Source: Prevotella sp. (lineage in GTDB: Bacteria > Bacteroidota > Bacteroidia > Bacteroidales > Bacteroidaceae). From it: a stretch of 64,000 nucleotides of DNA. The notes beneath the pieces are model-generated. The model made no database searches. It was not told the DNA's origin and worked only from the letters and a program-made list of their open reading frames with translations. A program made the position numbers and the translations under genes. The stretch is from NCBI GenBank assembly GCA_017483805.1, contig JAFUUL010000142.1, positions 1 through 64,000 of the forward strand, written 5' to 3'. Shown one piece after another: positions 10,456 through 19,811 of the stretch. The stretch's first letter is position 1, and every line of letters starts with the position of its first letter.

Positions 10456-13164
10456 TCACTGGTTGCAGAGCAGACGGTAGGGGCAGTTGCGGCAACGATC
10501 CCTGTCTTCGGTCGGGGTATAGGGAACGGCAGGATTAAACATCTGGTCGATGGTTTCGTTGAGCAGTTCCATGAAGCGGGTGCTGTCTGACGCGATGTCT
10601 GCGATGGGCTCCTTGCCGAAGCAGAGGGTGGGGTCGTAGTCGTCGGCTCCTGCGTGCTGGATGAAGAGCAGGGCAGGGGAGACAGGCGTCTGTGGATGGT
10701 CGGCCTTGACCAGTGTGGCATAGAGAATGGTCTGCAGATAATAGTCGCTATGGTTCTTCAGGTTCTCCTGCTGGAAGACGGCATCGACGTCGGCCAACGG
10801 TTTGGGCTGGTGGCTACCCGTCTTGTAGTCGACGACGCGAATGCGCTCCTGTCCGTCCTTGACGATGCAGTCAAGGCGGTCGATGATACCTCCGATGGTG
10901 GTGGTGATGTGGGGCGTCTGAATGGTGCCCTTCACGTCGCATTCCAATCCGATGATGCTGAAGGGAGCCAGTCGCCGGTCGATCTCGAGCAGTTGTCGGA
11001 GGTAGTGGATGATGACCTCGCGGTTGATGATTTGCAGGCCTGAGAGTTCGCTGCTGCTGTTCAGTTCCTCCTGCATAGCCTCGTCGACGGCCCGCTCGAT
11101 GTCTACGCGGGTTTTCAGCAGTTGTTCGATGTCGCTGGCCAGTATCTGACGGCTCTTCTGCATCAGCCGTTCATAGATGGTTTGCGAGGCCTTGTGGAAG
11201 ATGTTCCCGAAGGCGCGGTTGTCGATGGTGTCGTCATCGTCTTCTTCCGGCTCGAGGAGTCCGCATTCGTACTTGTAGTAGTAGCGCAGGGGACAGCGCA
11301 GATAGGCATTGATGGCCGTTGGCGAGAGAAAATCTGTGGTGCGCTTCTTGTCCAGACGGATGACGGGCGGCTCTGAGTGGGGCAGTGCGGCAGGCACCTG
11401 GAGCGTCTCGAAGCGGATGTCGTGATGCTGGTCTTCCACCATCATCTGCAGCATGAAGCGCGACATCTCGCCCGTCTGTCCGTCGGTGGTGCTGTTGTTG
11501 TAGAGGATGGCGACGTCGGAGGCACGCTGCAGCAGGCGGTGGAAGTAGTAACTATAGATGGCCACCTTGTGGTCGATGGTGGTCAATCCGTAGGCCTTGC
11601 GAATAGAATAAGGTATGAATGAGGTGTCGCTGACGCCGCGAGGCATGTTGCCCTCGTTGCAGGAGAGCAGCACGACGTGGTCGAAGTCGAGGTTGCGCGT
11701 CTCGAGCACACCCATCACCTGCAGTCCTTCGGCAGGTTCGCCGTGGAAGGGCACAGAGGTGGACTGCATCAGTTGGTTGATGAGACGCTGCATGGTGATG
11801 CTGTCCACCAGCAGGTCGCCGCTGTCGGTGAGTCCCTTTAACCTATTTATTAATGTATAGGCGCGGAAGACGCTCTCCTGATAGAGCGGGTCGTTGCCGC
11901 TGTCAGCAAGGGCGATGCGCTGCAGGATGCGGCAGAGCCAGGGGAGCAGCACGTCGTCGCTCGTGACGAGCCCCTCGGCTTCTTCGGCAGGCAGTTGGGC
12001 GATGTAGGGATTGCGCATCACGGCCGTCAGGTAGCGATGGCGGAAGCGTTGGCGCTGCTGATCGTAACCCAGCGTGCGCAGGTTGACCAGCGCGTTGACC
12101 AGCGAGGCGATGGGCGACTGCATGAGGGGATAGCCCGTGGTGATGTTGACCTTCTCCACCTCGTTGGGCAGGCAGTGGATGATGGTGGGCAGCAGGGCTT
12201 CGTTGCACATCACGACAGCCGTGCGCTGTCCGGCCTCGATGCGACCACCCTGACGCAGCCATTGTCCCACGTAGTGGGCCTGTGCATTCTCAGTGGTCGA
12301 CGAGACGAAGCGGATGTCCTTCTGCTGTGCATACTGGTCGTAGATGGCCTCGTCGGAGGTGTCGAACTCGTTGGGGAAGTCGGCCAGATACTGACCGATG
12401 TAGTGGCCGGCCTCGTTGTCCTTCATGTATGACAGGTCGAAGTCCCAGTAGAAGTAGGCCTTGCCCTCTTTCTTCAGGACGGAGAAGAGCCGCTGCTCGA
12501 CTGGCTGCACGAGGTTGAAGCCGACGAAGAGGTAGGTGTCGTAGTCGGTGGCAATGGTATTGCCACTAACGGAACTGGCCACCTCGCGATAGAGCGCACC
12601 CTCGTAGGCGAGGCCTTGATGGGAGAGGCGCTGATTGAAGTCGTGATAGATGTCGCCCATCTTGGACCATAGTTTCAGGAAGCGCTCCTTCAGCAGCGTG
12701 TTATGCTCGTCGCTGAAATTGCTGAAGAAGCGGCTGATGGCCTCCTTCTGCTCGTCGGTCAGATAACTGACGTCGTCCAGTTCGTGGATGTCGCGCAGGT
12801 TGCGGAACACGCTGTCGGCATCGGCCATATTCTTGTCCAGGTCGTCGAAGTCGGCCAGCAGCAGTTGGCCCCAACCATAGAAGTGGTCGAGGGTCTCGTC
12901 GATGCCTGTCTGAGCCGTGAACGACTTGTGCAGGTCGCACACCAGTTTGATGGGGTCGGCCACCGTTCGACGGGAGTGGCGACGGAAGAGGTCGCTGATG
13001 GTGATGTAGGCAGGACTCCAGATGGGCTTGCCTGACAGACGGGCCAGGTGCTCGTTCAGGAAGAGTGAGGCACGCTTGTTGGGGAAGACAACCGCCACGC
13101 GTGAGAGGTCGGTGCCGTATTTGTTGAGGATGTCCTCAGCGACGTATTCTAAGAAAGTCTTCAT
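10456..13164 (-). CDS. addB: AddB-like PD-(D/E)XK nuclease subunit
   Basis: 902-residue partner of the helicase-nuclease at 13161-16277; together they would process double-strand DNA ends for recombination, as RecBCD/AddAB do. The N-terminal helicase-like part lacks a P-loop (VVFPNKRASLF near residue 25 replaces it). The C-terminal nuclease domain has IIDRLDCIV and RIRVVDYKTG, the PD-(D/E)XK core. A cysteine in LRCPLRYYY (about residue 622) and Cys 891, 894 and 900 at the extreme C-terminus form the C...CxxCxxxxxC pattern of the iron-sulfur staple known from AddB. Its ATG overlaps the upstream gene's stop by four bases. The symbol is by family resemblance. Confidence 0.82.
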   Translation of the reverse strand: MKTFLEYVAEDILNKYGTDLSRVAVVFPNKRASLFLNEHLARLSGKPIWSPAYITISDLFRRHSRRTVADPIKLVCDLHKSFTAQTGIDETLDHFYGWGQLLLADFDDLDKNMADADSVFRNLRDIHELDDVSYLTDEQKEAISRFFSNFSDEHNTLLKERFLKLWSKMGDIYHDFNQRLSHQGLAYEGALYREVASSVSGNTIATDYDTYLFVGFNLVQPVEQRLFSVLKKEGKAYFYWDFDLSYMKDNEAGHYIGQYLADFPNEFDTSDEAIYDQYAQQKDIRFVSSTTENAQAHYVGQWLRQGGRIEAGQRTAVVMCNEALLPTIIHCLPNEVEKVNITTGYPLMQSPIASLVNALVNLRTLGYDQQRQRFRHRYLTAVMRNPYIAQLPAEEAEGLVTSDDVLLPWLCRILQRIALADSGNDPLYQESVFRAYTLINRLKGLTDSGDLLVDSITMQRLINQLMQSTSVPFHGEPAEGLQVMGVLETRNLDFDHVVLLSCNEGNMPRGVSDTSFIPYSIRKAYGLTTIDHKVAIYSYYFHRLLQRASDVAILYNNSTTDGQTGEMSRFMLQMMVEDQHHDIRFETLQVPAALPHSEPPVIRLDKKRTTDFLSPTAINAYLRCPLRYYYKYECGLLEPEEDDDDTIDNRAFGNIFHKASQTIYERLMQKSRQILASDIEQLLKTRVDIERAVDEAMQEELNSSSELSGLQIINREVIIHYLRQLLEIDRRLAPFSIIGLECDVKGTIQTPHITTTIGGIIDRLDCIVKDGQERIRVVDYKTGSHQPKPLADVDAVFQQENLKNHSDYYLQTILYATLVKADHPQTPVSPALLFIQHAGADDYDPTLCFGKEPIADIASDSTRFMELLNETIDQMFNPAVPYTPTEDRDRCRNCPYRLLCNQ

Positions 13165-16100
13165 TTCACTTCGACGATTTGATTGCTGTATACAAACCAG
13201 AGATAGCCCTTCACGTCGTGATGGCCCATCTCGCGGAGTAACTCCATGTATTCGTTCACCTGATCGTGGTACTCCTGACGCTCGTGGCCGAACTTGAAGT
13301 CGATGACGATGGTTTGGCGACCGTCGGTGACGACGCGGTCAGGACGACGCTCCACACCGTTTGGCAGCAGGATGGTGCACTCGTTGTAGAGTCGCCAGTG
13401 GGGTGAGAACCATTCGGCCACACGAGGGGAGGCGATGCGCTTGCGGATCATCTCCTCCAGGCGCTGACGCGTCAGACGGTCGTCGTAGAGGATGCCCTCC
13501 TGCTCCAGTTGGCTGAGTGCCTGATTGATGTCGTCGGTCGTGCGGATGCCGGCAAAGACGCTGTGCAGCACGTTGCCCAGTTGCACATAGTGGTTCTGCT
13601 GTGCCTGCTCATCGTCGTCGATGGTGGCAAACTCGCGGCTCTTGTTGCTCTGCTTGAAGGTGAACTTCGGCTCGAAGACCTCGATGCCGACGGGGACGAC
13701 GGTGCTGGGGCGCAGGAAGGGGTTGGGCTCGATGGAGGGGCTGGCCTTACTACTCTGGCTGGACGGGCTGGACGCGCTGCCGAAGGCGAAGACCAGCGGC
13801 TGGTCGGCTTCCTGTTCGCCGCTGAGTGTGGCTCCTTCCAGTTCGAGGGCGGGCAGCACCTGTTCGATGAGGGCCGAGCGCGACGACTTGGCGGCTCGCT
13901 TGCCGATGACGAAGAGGTTGCAGGCGGCACGCGTGAAGGCCACGTAGAGCAGGTTGAGGTTGTCCACCACGTTCTGCTGGTGTTCCTCGTCGTAGTCTTT
14001 TTCGTAGATGGTGCCCTTCATGCCCTTCTGACTGTAGTCGATAGGGGCGAGGGGCAGTCGGCTGAAAGGCTCCTCCTGAGGACTGCACCAGAGCACATCG
14101 GAGAACTCCAGTCGCCAGTCGCAGAAGGGGATGATCACGTTGTCGAACTCCAGGCCCTTCGACTTGTGGATGCTGATGATGCGTATGCCGTCCACATCGG
14201 GGCACTGGATGGTCTTGCTGCAGAGTGAGGCGTCCCACTCTCTCAGGAAGTCGAAGACGTCGGCCGTATGCTCGCTGGCGTAACTGGCCACCTGGTCGTA
14301 GAAGGCACACAGATAGCCGCTCTGGTCTTCCAGCCGGTTGAGGGCGAAGAGGGCGTAGAGGCGTTCGGTGAGTTCGTAGAGCGGCTGTCGCAGCAGGTCT
14401 TCGCGATGCTCGGTATATTCAGCAGGCAGCGTGCCCCTGATGTCGCCAGAGTAGGCTTTGGCCAGATAGGCGCGGGCAATCATGTCGTCGGGATGAACCA
14501 GGAAGCGCAGGGCCTGGATGATGATCTGCACGGCAGGCGAGGCATCCAGCCGGAAGGCCTCGTCGCTGATGACGCTCAGCGCAGGTCGCTGCTGCATCAG
14601 GTAGTTGGCTATGAGGGGGATGTTGGCGTTGCTGCGCACCAGTATGGCGATGCTGCGGGCCTGAACGCCCTGAGCCAGCAGACGGTCTATGTGGCTGACC
14701 ATCAGGTCGAGCGTGGCCTGCTGATAGTCGGCCGAGGGGAGCAGGCGGATGTCCACCATTCCTTCTGGCTGACGCTGGGCGGGCCACTGCTGGCACACGT
14801 CGTCGTAGGCGCTGACTTCCTCTACCCTGGCCGCCTCGGTGAAGAAGGCATTGTTGAAGCGGATGATGTTCTGCTGTGAACGGTAGTTGGTGTCCAGGGG
14901 CTTGACCTCGATGCGCTGGTCGGCATGACTGAACTGCTCGCCGATGTTGGCCAGCAGCCGCCAGTCGCCGCTTCGCCAGCGGTAGATGCTCTGCTTCACG
15001 TCGCCCACGATGAGGTTCGACGTGCCCTCGTGGCTCATGGCCTCCAGGAGCAGCACCTTGAAGTTCTGCCACTGCACGGTGGAGGTGTCCTGGAACTCGT
15101 CTATCATGATGTGCTCCAGCCGTGTGCCTATCTTCTCGAAGATGAAGGGCGAGTCGCTGCCGTCTATCAGGTCGGACAGCAGTTGCTGGGTGTCGGAGAG
15201 CAGGAATCGGTTGCCCTCTTCGTTCAGTTGGCGCACCTTGGTCTCGATGCTGTCCAGCAGCCGCAGTTGGCTCAGGTGTCGCAGGGTGAGCGTGGCCGAC
15301 TGGTAGAGGCGCCACTGGCGTGGCTGCTCGTCGACGGCATAGCGCAGCAGGCTGTCCAGTTCGCTCTCAGCCAGCGCGTGTATCATCTCTGCCCTGGGGC
15401 TCGACTTGGCGTACCACTTCGAGGGGTTGCCTACGGCGTCGAGCACGGTCTTCGTCAGTACGCTCTCGTCGAACTGTCCGCGCTGCATCTTAATGAAGAT
15501 GGAGCACACGCCGCGGCTCTTGTTGGCAAAGTCGTCGACGCTGAGGCCTTCGGCACTGATGGCATCGAAGAACGACTCGGCTATCTGCACCATGCGCTGG
15601 CGGGCCTGTTCGCGCTCCTCGCGCAGCAGGGCCGTGTAGTTGTCGAAGAAGTCCTTCTCGTGGGCGATGGCTTTCAGGCGTCGGCTCTCTCGCTTGTAGA
15701 AGTCGCGGAAGATGGTCAGCCCGAAGCGCTTGATCTGTCCGATGACGTTCCACGAGCGGTCGTCGCTGATGGTGTCCATGATATATTTCAGCAGCCACTG
15801 CAGCAGCAGGTCGGTGGCCGAGAGGCTGTCGATGAGTTGGTCAACGGCCTGCTCTTCCACCTGCTGGTCGTTCAGCCCGATGCGCAGGTTGGCCGTCAGT
15901 TCCAGTTCGCGCGCCAGGTTGCGCAGCACGCTCTGGAAGAAGGAGTCGATGGTCTCCACGCGGAAGTAACTGTAGTTGTGCAGCAGCAGGTGGAGGGCGA
16001 TGCCTGCCTGGCGCGATGCCTGCTCTGGCGTGATGTCCAGGTCGCGGCAAACCTTCTGCAGATACGACTTCGAGCCGTCCAGCCCTCGCCAGATGCCGTA

Positions 16101-16277
16101 GAGTTGGCTCAGTATGCGCTGCTTCATCTCGGCCGTGGCCTTGTTGGTGAAGGTGACGGCTAGCGTCTGGCGGAAGGCCATCGGGTCTTGCACCAGCAAC
16201 TTGATGTATTCGACGGCCAGGGTGAATGTCTTGCCGCTGCCGGCACTGGCCTTGTAGACAATGAGTGGTTTTACCAT
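13161..16277 (-). CDS. addA: AddA-like UvrD-family helicase/exonuclease
   Basis: 1038-residue superfamily 1 DNA helicase with a C-terminal RecB-type nuclease. Walker A ASAGSGKT at 10-17, motif II IDEFQD near residue 392, motif III-region NLIVGDVKQSIYRWR, and motif VI VAFTRA near 780. The last 120 residues contain RRPDRVV and IVIDFKFG, the metal-binding nuclease core. Overlaps the start of addB by four bases and the end of the DUF5686 gene by seven (16271-16277), so the three genes are read together. The symbol is by family resemblance and gene pairing. Confidence 0.87.
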   Translation of the reverse strand: MVKPLIVYKASAGSGKTFTLAVEYIKLLVQDPMAFRQTLAVTFTNKATAEMKQRILSQLYGIWRGLDGSKSYLQKVCRDLDITPEQASRQAGIALHLLLHNYSYFRVETIDSFFQSVLRNLARELELTANLRIGLNDQQVEEQAVDQLIDSLSATDLLLQWLLKYIMDTISDDRSWNVIGQIKRFGLTIFRDFYKRESRRLKAIAHEKDFFDNYTALLREEREQARQRMVQIAESFFDAISAEGLSVDDFANKSRGVCSIFIKMQRGQFDESVLTKTVLDAVGNPSKWYAKSSPRAEMIHALAESELDSLLRYAVDEQPRQWRLYQSATLTLRHLSQLRLLDSIETKVRQLNEEGNRFLLSDTQQLLSDLIDGSDSPFIFEKIGTRLEHIMIDEFQDTSTVQWQNFKVLLLEAMSHEGTSNLIVGDVKQSIYRWRSGDWRLLANIGEQFSHADQRIEVKPLDTNYRSQQNIIRFNNAFFTEAARVEEVSAYDDVCQQWPAQRQPEGMVDIRLLPSADYQQATLDLMVSHIDRLLAQGVQARSIAILVRSNANIPLIANYLMQQRPALSVISDEAFRLDASPAVQIIIQALRFLVHPDDMIARAYLAKAYSGDIRGTLPAEYTEHREDLLRQPLYELTERLYALFALNRLEDQSGYLCAFYDQVASYASEHTADVFDFLREWDASLCSKTIQCPDVDGIRIISIHKSKGLEFDNVIIPFCDWRLEFSDVLWCSPQEEPFSRLPLAPIDYSQKGMKGTIYEKDYDEEHQQNVVDNLNLLYVAFTRAACNLFVIGKRAAKSSRSALIEQVLPALELEGATLSGEQEADQPLVFAFGSASSPSSQSSKASPSIEPNPFLRPSTVVPVGIEVFEPKFTFKQSNKSREFATIDDDEQAQQNHYVQLGNVLHSVFAGIRTTDDINQALSQLEQEGILYDDRLTRQRLEEMIRKRIASPRVAEWFSPHWRLYNECTILLPNGVERRPDRVVTDGRQTIVIDFKFGHERQEYHDQVNEYMELLREMGHHDVKGYLWFVYSNQIVEVK

Positions 16278-18352
16278 CTTCTGAACAATTCAAAGGTGAA
16301 CTTACAGCCCATGCGCTGGTACTCCAGGTTGAGGAAACTGGCAAACAGGCCCATCGAGAAATAGCGGCAGGTGAAGCCGTAGCCCACTTCGGAGTAGATG
16401 CGGCTGTGGGCTATCGAGAGGCCGTTCCAGTAGGCCCGCTCGCGCTCAACGTAGCGGCCGACGAGGGGGATCATCGACACGCCCAGCAGGGGCGACTCGT
16501 AGGATATGTTGCTGCGCAGGTAGTAGTCGGAGGCGTTGTACATGCTGGAGCCCAGCAGTTGGAAGTTGCCCGACCAGTCGTCGTCCCAGCCCTCGGGCAG
16601 GTTGTTGTCGCGGAAGTTGGCAAAGTCCATGAAGTAGTTGCGCTCCTTCTTCGTGTAGAATCCGCAGCCGAAGCGCAGGTTGAGTTGCTGCAGGTGGGTC
16701 ATGTAGTGCTTGTAGGACATGTCGGCCTCCCATCGTTCGTAGGCCAGGTCGCTGAACTTGGTCTTGAGGCCCCGCTCGTAGTCGACGGAGAAGATGGGGG
16801 CCGTCTTCCACGGGCGCACCTTGATGCCCACGAGGGGGGCCATGGAGTTGTAGACGGTGGGCTTGCCGAAGAGCCTCATGTACTCGGGGTTGACGGCGTT
16901 GCGGTGGTGGTAGATGAAGCCTGCCTCGAGGGTCAGCCAGGGCTTGAGGGCCACGATGTTGCGGATGGAGAAGTGGGTGTCGCTGAAGAGGTCGAGGTCT
17001 TTCTCCTCGAGCCCTGCCGCGTCGCCCTGCTCCTGTCTGATCTCGTCGAGCACGGCATTGTTGCCTATGCGGTTGTCCTTCTGCAGTTTGGCGTAGACGC
17101 GACCCTGGCTCTGGCGGCCATACCTGTACTGCAGGGGCAGGGTGTAGTAGAACTCGCGCAACTTGAAGTTGTAGCCCAGTTGCGGCTCCAGCGACAGGTA
17201 GCGGTCGGGGGTGAAGCGGTAGCGTGCGCCCATCTTCATGCGGTAGGCAAAGCCCTTCCTGGCGCTGTAACTGATGTAGTGGGGATTCAGCAGGGGGAAG
17301 AGTTTCAGTTCGGCCTTGTCGCTGCGGGTGCTGATGCTGCGTATGAGGTTCTGTCCGATGAGGTCCCAGCCTATCTCTTCCCAGTAGTTGTGCTTCTTCT
17401 TCTTCTTCTCCGGCTCTGCGGCCACGCTGTCCGTCTCGGCCCGTCCCTCGGCAGTCAGCAGGCTGTCGGCAGTGGCCTCTGCCTGGGCGATGCTGGGCGC
17501 TGGATGGCGGCGGTCGTACTCGTCGTAGATGGCCTGCTCGGCAGCCGACAGGGCGATGGGGCGCACGGAGTCGATCATCTGTCGGTCGCCCTTCACTCGG
17601 AGTGTGTCGGGCAGCGTGATGGGGCAGTCGTAGAGGGCCTCGAAGTGCGAGGAGATGTCGTTGCCCATGAACTTGAACTGTATGTCCGTCTGCACGAATC
17701 GTGGCAGCAGGGCGCGGGCTCCGTAGCGGCCCTGCATGGTGAGTGTCTTGAAGCGGATCATGTCGAACTCGCCGTTCAGTTCGGCCTGCTCGATGCGGCC
17801 CGTGCGGTATTCCACCAGTGCCTGGCCGGTCACCAACTGCGTGTTTGGCCAGAAGCGCGGACGGAAATTGACGCGCACGAAGCGGTTGTCCAGGCGATAG
17901 ATGTTGTAGTGGTAGTAGTGGCGGTTCTCACGGTTGAAGGGTGACAGCACGTGGTCGTTGTAGAGCGTCACGGCGTAGAGGTCGGGGGTGAGAAACTCAA
18001 ACAGCGTGGGCATCGTGCGGCGGTTGTGGGGGATGGTGGTGTAGTACACCTGGCGCTGGTTCTCGTAGTCGTCCACGTCGCGGAAGGTCACGCGGCTGTA
18101 CTGCTCGCTCACGAAGTTGCGCTCGCCGTCGGCGATGGCATAGCCGTAGGGTATGGCCCACAGGGCCACGTTGCGCTGGTTGGTCTGGTAGAGGAACTTC
18201 ACGTAGAGGTTGGTGGAGAAGCCGTTCACGTTGTGGGTGAAGTTGCGCTGGTAGGTGAACACGCGACTGAGCACCAGCGAGTCGAGGTTCTCGCCGTTGA
18301 CTGGTAGGAGGAAGGCCAGCAGGATGGTCAGGATCAGTAGCACGTGTTTCAT
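16271..18352 (-). CDS. DUF5686-type outer-membrane beta-barrel protein
   Basis: 693 residues from the chosen ATG. A signal peptide spans about residues 1-20 (KHVLLILTILLAFLLPVNG). The middle has long alternating hydrophobic/polar strands rich in Tyr and Arg, a low-complexity charged loop (PEKKKKKHNYW) near residue 330, and many short beta hairpins to the C-terminus, ending with a terminal aromatic-rich strand. Resembles DUF5686 family proteins of Bacteroidota, whose role is not established. The frame opens at a GTG at 18388, but the promoter-like TACCTTTG at 18361-18368 and the signal peptide both favour 18352. The link with addAB is by overlapping reading frames only. Confidence 0.78.
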   Translation of the reverse strand: MKHVLLILTILLAFLLPVNGENLDSLVLSRVFTYQRNFTHNVNGFSTNLYVKFLYQTNQRNVALWAIPYGYAIADGERNFVSEQYSRVTFRDVDDYENQRQVYYTTIPHNRRTMPTLFEFLTPDLYAVTLYNDHVLSPFNRENRHYYHYNIYRLDNRFVRVNFRPRFWPNTQLVTGQALVEYRTGRIEQAELNGEFDMIRFKTLTMQGRYGARALLPRFVQTDIQFKFMGNDISSHFEALYDCPITLPDTLRVKGDRQMIDSVRPIALSAAEQAIYDEYDRRHPAPSIAQAEATADSLLTAEGRAETDSVAAEPEKKKKKHNYWEEIGWDLIGQNLIRSISTRSDKAELKLFPLLNPHYISYSARKGFAYRMKMGARYRFTPDRYLSLEPQLGYNFKLREFYYTLPLQYRYGRQSQGRVYAKLQKDNRIGNNAVLDEIRQEQGDAAGLEEKDLDLFSDTHFSIRNIVALKPWLTLEAGFIYHHRNAVNPEYMRLFGKPTVYNSMAPLVGIKVRPWKTAPIFSVDYERGLKTKFSDLAYERWEADMSYKHYMTHLQQLNLRFGCGFYTKKERNYFMDFANFRDNNLPEGWDDDWSGNFQLLGSSMYNASDYYLRSNISYESPLLGVSMIPLVGRYVERERAYWNGLSIAHSRIYSEVGYGFTCRYFSMGLFASFLNLEYQRMGCKFTFELFRRW

Positions 18353-18360
18353 TGTAGGTA

Positions 18361-18368
18361 CAAAGGTA
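18361..18368 (-). promoter_or_regulatory. Promoter-like TACCTTTG very close to the DUF5686 start
   Basis: Perfect TAnnTTTG on the minus strand, ending only 8 bases before ATG at 18352. If used, the transcript would be leaderless or have a leader of a few bases. No good -33 element at the usual distance (a TTTG occurs 12 bases upstream, too near). Confidence 0.5.
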
Positions 18369-18401
18369 CAAATAATTTTCCAAACCACCTAATAAAAACA
18401 G

Positions 18402-18444
18402 AAAAAAATCGGCAAAAAAGCCCGAGTGGTTCTTTGCCGATTTT
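18402..18444 (-). terminator. Terminator of the primary sigma factor gene
   Basis: Minus strand: AAAATCGGCAAA, a 16-base loop, TTTGCCGATTTT (12 perfect pairs between 18405-18416 and 18433-18444), then a run of T. It starts 24 bases past the rpoD stop. Confidence 0.85.
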
Positions 18445-18467
18445 GCCTTGTGCGGTTGCTGCAGCCC

Positions 18468-19340
18468 TTATCCCAGATACTTCATCAGTATGCGGGCGTT
18501 GCCCGAGTCGCGCAGTTTGGCGATGCTCTTCTCGCGAATCTGGCGTACGCGCTCGCGCGTCAGGCCCAGTTCGTCGCCAATCTCCTCCAGACCCTTCTCG
18601 TGGCAGCCGATGCCGAAGCACTCGCGGATGATGATGATCTCGCGGTCCTTCAGAACCTTCGACAGCACCGAGTTCAACTCCTGGGCCATCGACTCGTGGT
18701 CTACGTAGCGGTCGGTGCGCGAGTCGTCGCCAGAGGCCATCACGTCCAGCATGCAGTTGTCCTCGCCGTCCTGGAACGGGGCGTCTATCGACACGTGGTG
18801 GCTGTCGGCCTGCATCGACTGGCCTATCTTCTCTTCGTCCAGTTCGGTCATCTCGGCCAACTCGGCCACCGACGGGTGGCGCTGGTTCTCCTGCTCGAAG
18901 CGGTTGATCTCGTGGTTGATCTTGTTCAGCGAGCCCACCTGGTTCAGCGGCAGGCGCACTATGCGGCTCTGCTCGGCAATGGCCTGCAGGATGCTCTGGC
19001 GAATCCACCACACTGCGTAGGATATGAATTTGAAGCCGCGGGTCTCGTCGAACTTCTGTGCGGCCTTGATCAGGCCGATATTGCCTTCGTCGATCAGGTC
19101 GGTCAGCGTCAGGCCCTGGTGCTGATACTGCTTGGCCACCGACACCACAAAGCGCAGGTTGGCCGTCACCAGTTTGTCCTTGGCGCGCTCGCCCTCAAGT
19201 CCGCCCTTGCGAATCTTCTGTGCCAACTCTATCTCCTCGTCGATGCTGATGAGGGGAGCGCGGCCAATCTCCACCAGATACTTATCCAGTGCTTCGCTCG
19301 AACGGTTCGTGATACTCTTCTGAATCTTTAATTGTCTCAT
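18468..19340 (-). CDS. rpoD: Primary RNA polymerase sigma factor, short Bacteroidota form
   Basis: Directs core polymerase to housekeeping promoters. 290 residues; the acidic region 1.1 and the large non-conserved insert of proteobacterial sigma-70 are absent. Region 1.2 starts near residue 17 (LDKYLVEIGRAPLIS). Region 2 includes ANLRFVVSVAKQYQ, LTLTDLIDEGNIGLIKA and FISYAVWWIRQSI. Region 3 follows, and region 4.2 is LTRERVRQIREKSIAKLR near 257-274. Such proteins recognise the TTTG/TAnnTTTG promoters seen across the window, including the one in front of this gene. Confidence 0.95.
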   Translation of the reverse strand: MRQLKIQKSITNRSSEALDKYLVEIGRAPLISIDEEIELAQKIRKGGLEGERAKDKLVTANLRFVVSVAKQYQHQGLTLTDLIDEGNIGLIKAAQKFDETRGFKFISYAVWWIRQSILQAIAEQSRIVRLPLNQVGSLNKINHEINRFEQENQRHPSVAELAEMTELDEEKIGQSMQADSHHVSIDAPFQDGEDNCMLDVMASGDDSRTDRYVDHESMAQELNSVLSKVLKDREIIIIRECFGIGCHEKGLEEIGDELGLTRERVRQIREKSIAKLRDSGNARILMKYLG

Positions 19341-19417
19341 CTCCTAATACCCTTAGATTTTCGTTATAACTGCCTGATAATTAGGCTTCTACGTGTACAC
19401 TCTTTGATTTTGCGGTG

Positions 19418-19425
19418 CAAAGTTA
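19418..19425 (-). promoter_or_regulatory. Promoter -7 element of rpoD
   Basis: Perfect TAACTTTG on the minus strand; predicted start near 19411 gives a leader of about 70 bases. The -33 box is weak. Confidence 0.7.
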
Positions 19426-19471
19426 CGAAAAATATCGATACGTTGTTCTCGAAATTGGATATTTTTGTGTT

Positions 19472-19669
19472 AAAAAATCAAAATGTGCCTATTTTTAGCA
19501 GGTTGCCAACTCGTGTCGGAATGCCTCTTGTCTCTCGTTCCGATGTTTCTTTGCTGCCGTCCGGATGCTTCTTTACCCCCATAAGGAAGCATTCCTTCGA
19601 CCTCAAAGTGGCATCGGCGGGGGTGGGAGATGACGCTGGGGCGATCCGTGTCCTCGCTCGGACTGAATG
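19472..19669 (-). ncRNA. Possible structured RNA of about 200 nt upstream of rpoD
   Basis: A perfect TACCTTTG lies at 19676-19683 on the minus strand, and a run of six T occurs at 19472-19477. Between them are several local inverted repeats: GGAATGCTTC (19595-19604 area) with GAAGCATCC, one-base bulge; TCGGAA with TTCCGA; and ACCCCC with GGGGGT. Two overlapping minus-strand frames of 66 and 96 codons exist but have no convincing protein character. This could be a small RNA, a long rpoD leader, or a dispersed repeat; only the promoter and inverted repeats are seen directly. Confidence 0.35.
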
Positions 19670-19675
19670 ACGCTG

Positions 19676-19683
19676 CAAAGGTA
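19676..19683 (-). promoter_or_regulatory. Second promoter-like element upstream of rpoD
   Basis: Perfect TACCTTTG on the minus strand 258 bases upstream of the proximal rpoD element. It could drive a separate small transcript or an extended rpoD leader. No -33 TTTG was found at 19-21 bases. Confidence 0.5.
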
Positions 19684-19756
19684 CAACATTTCCATTGCGG
19701 TTTACGAATCTTTTGCAGATTTTTTTTCGATTTTTTTCCGGGGACGCCTTTGCGTG

Positions 19757-19783
19757 TCATTTGGTCATTTGGTCATTTGGTCA
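19757..19783 (+). repeat. Tandem TCATTTGG octamers (GGTCA array)
   Basis: Three exact head-to-tail copies of TCATTTGG at 19757-19780 followed by TCA, giving GGTCA at 19763, 19771 and 19779 with an 8-base period. Two copies of TCAAAATC follow at 19781 and 19802. Confidence 0.85.
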
Positions 19784-19811
19784 AAATCGTTTTTGAGTTT
19801 GTCAAAATCTG

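Noticed and set aside
14925..16163. 412-codon plus-strand frame opposite addA
   Set aside because: Antisense to helicase motifs; Gln/Leu-rich shadow.
16265..17944. 559-codon plus-strand frame opposite the DUF5686 gene
   Set aside because: Low-complexity Val/Gly/His composition, no start signal, antisense to a signal-peptide protein.
19478..19678. 66- and 96-codon minus frames upstream of rpoD
   Set aside because: No recognisable protein features, no signal; the inverted repeats explain the sequence better.
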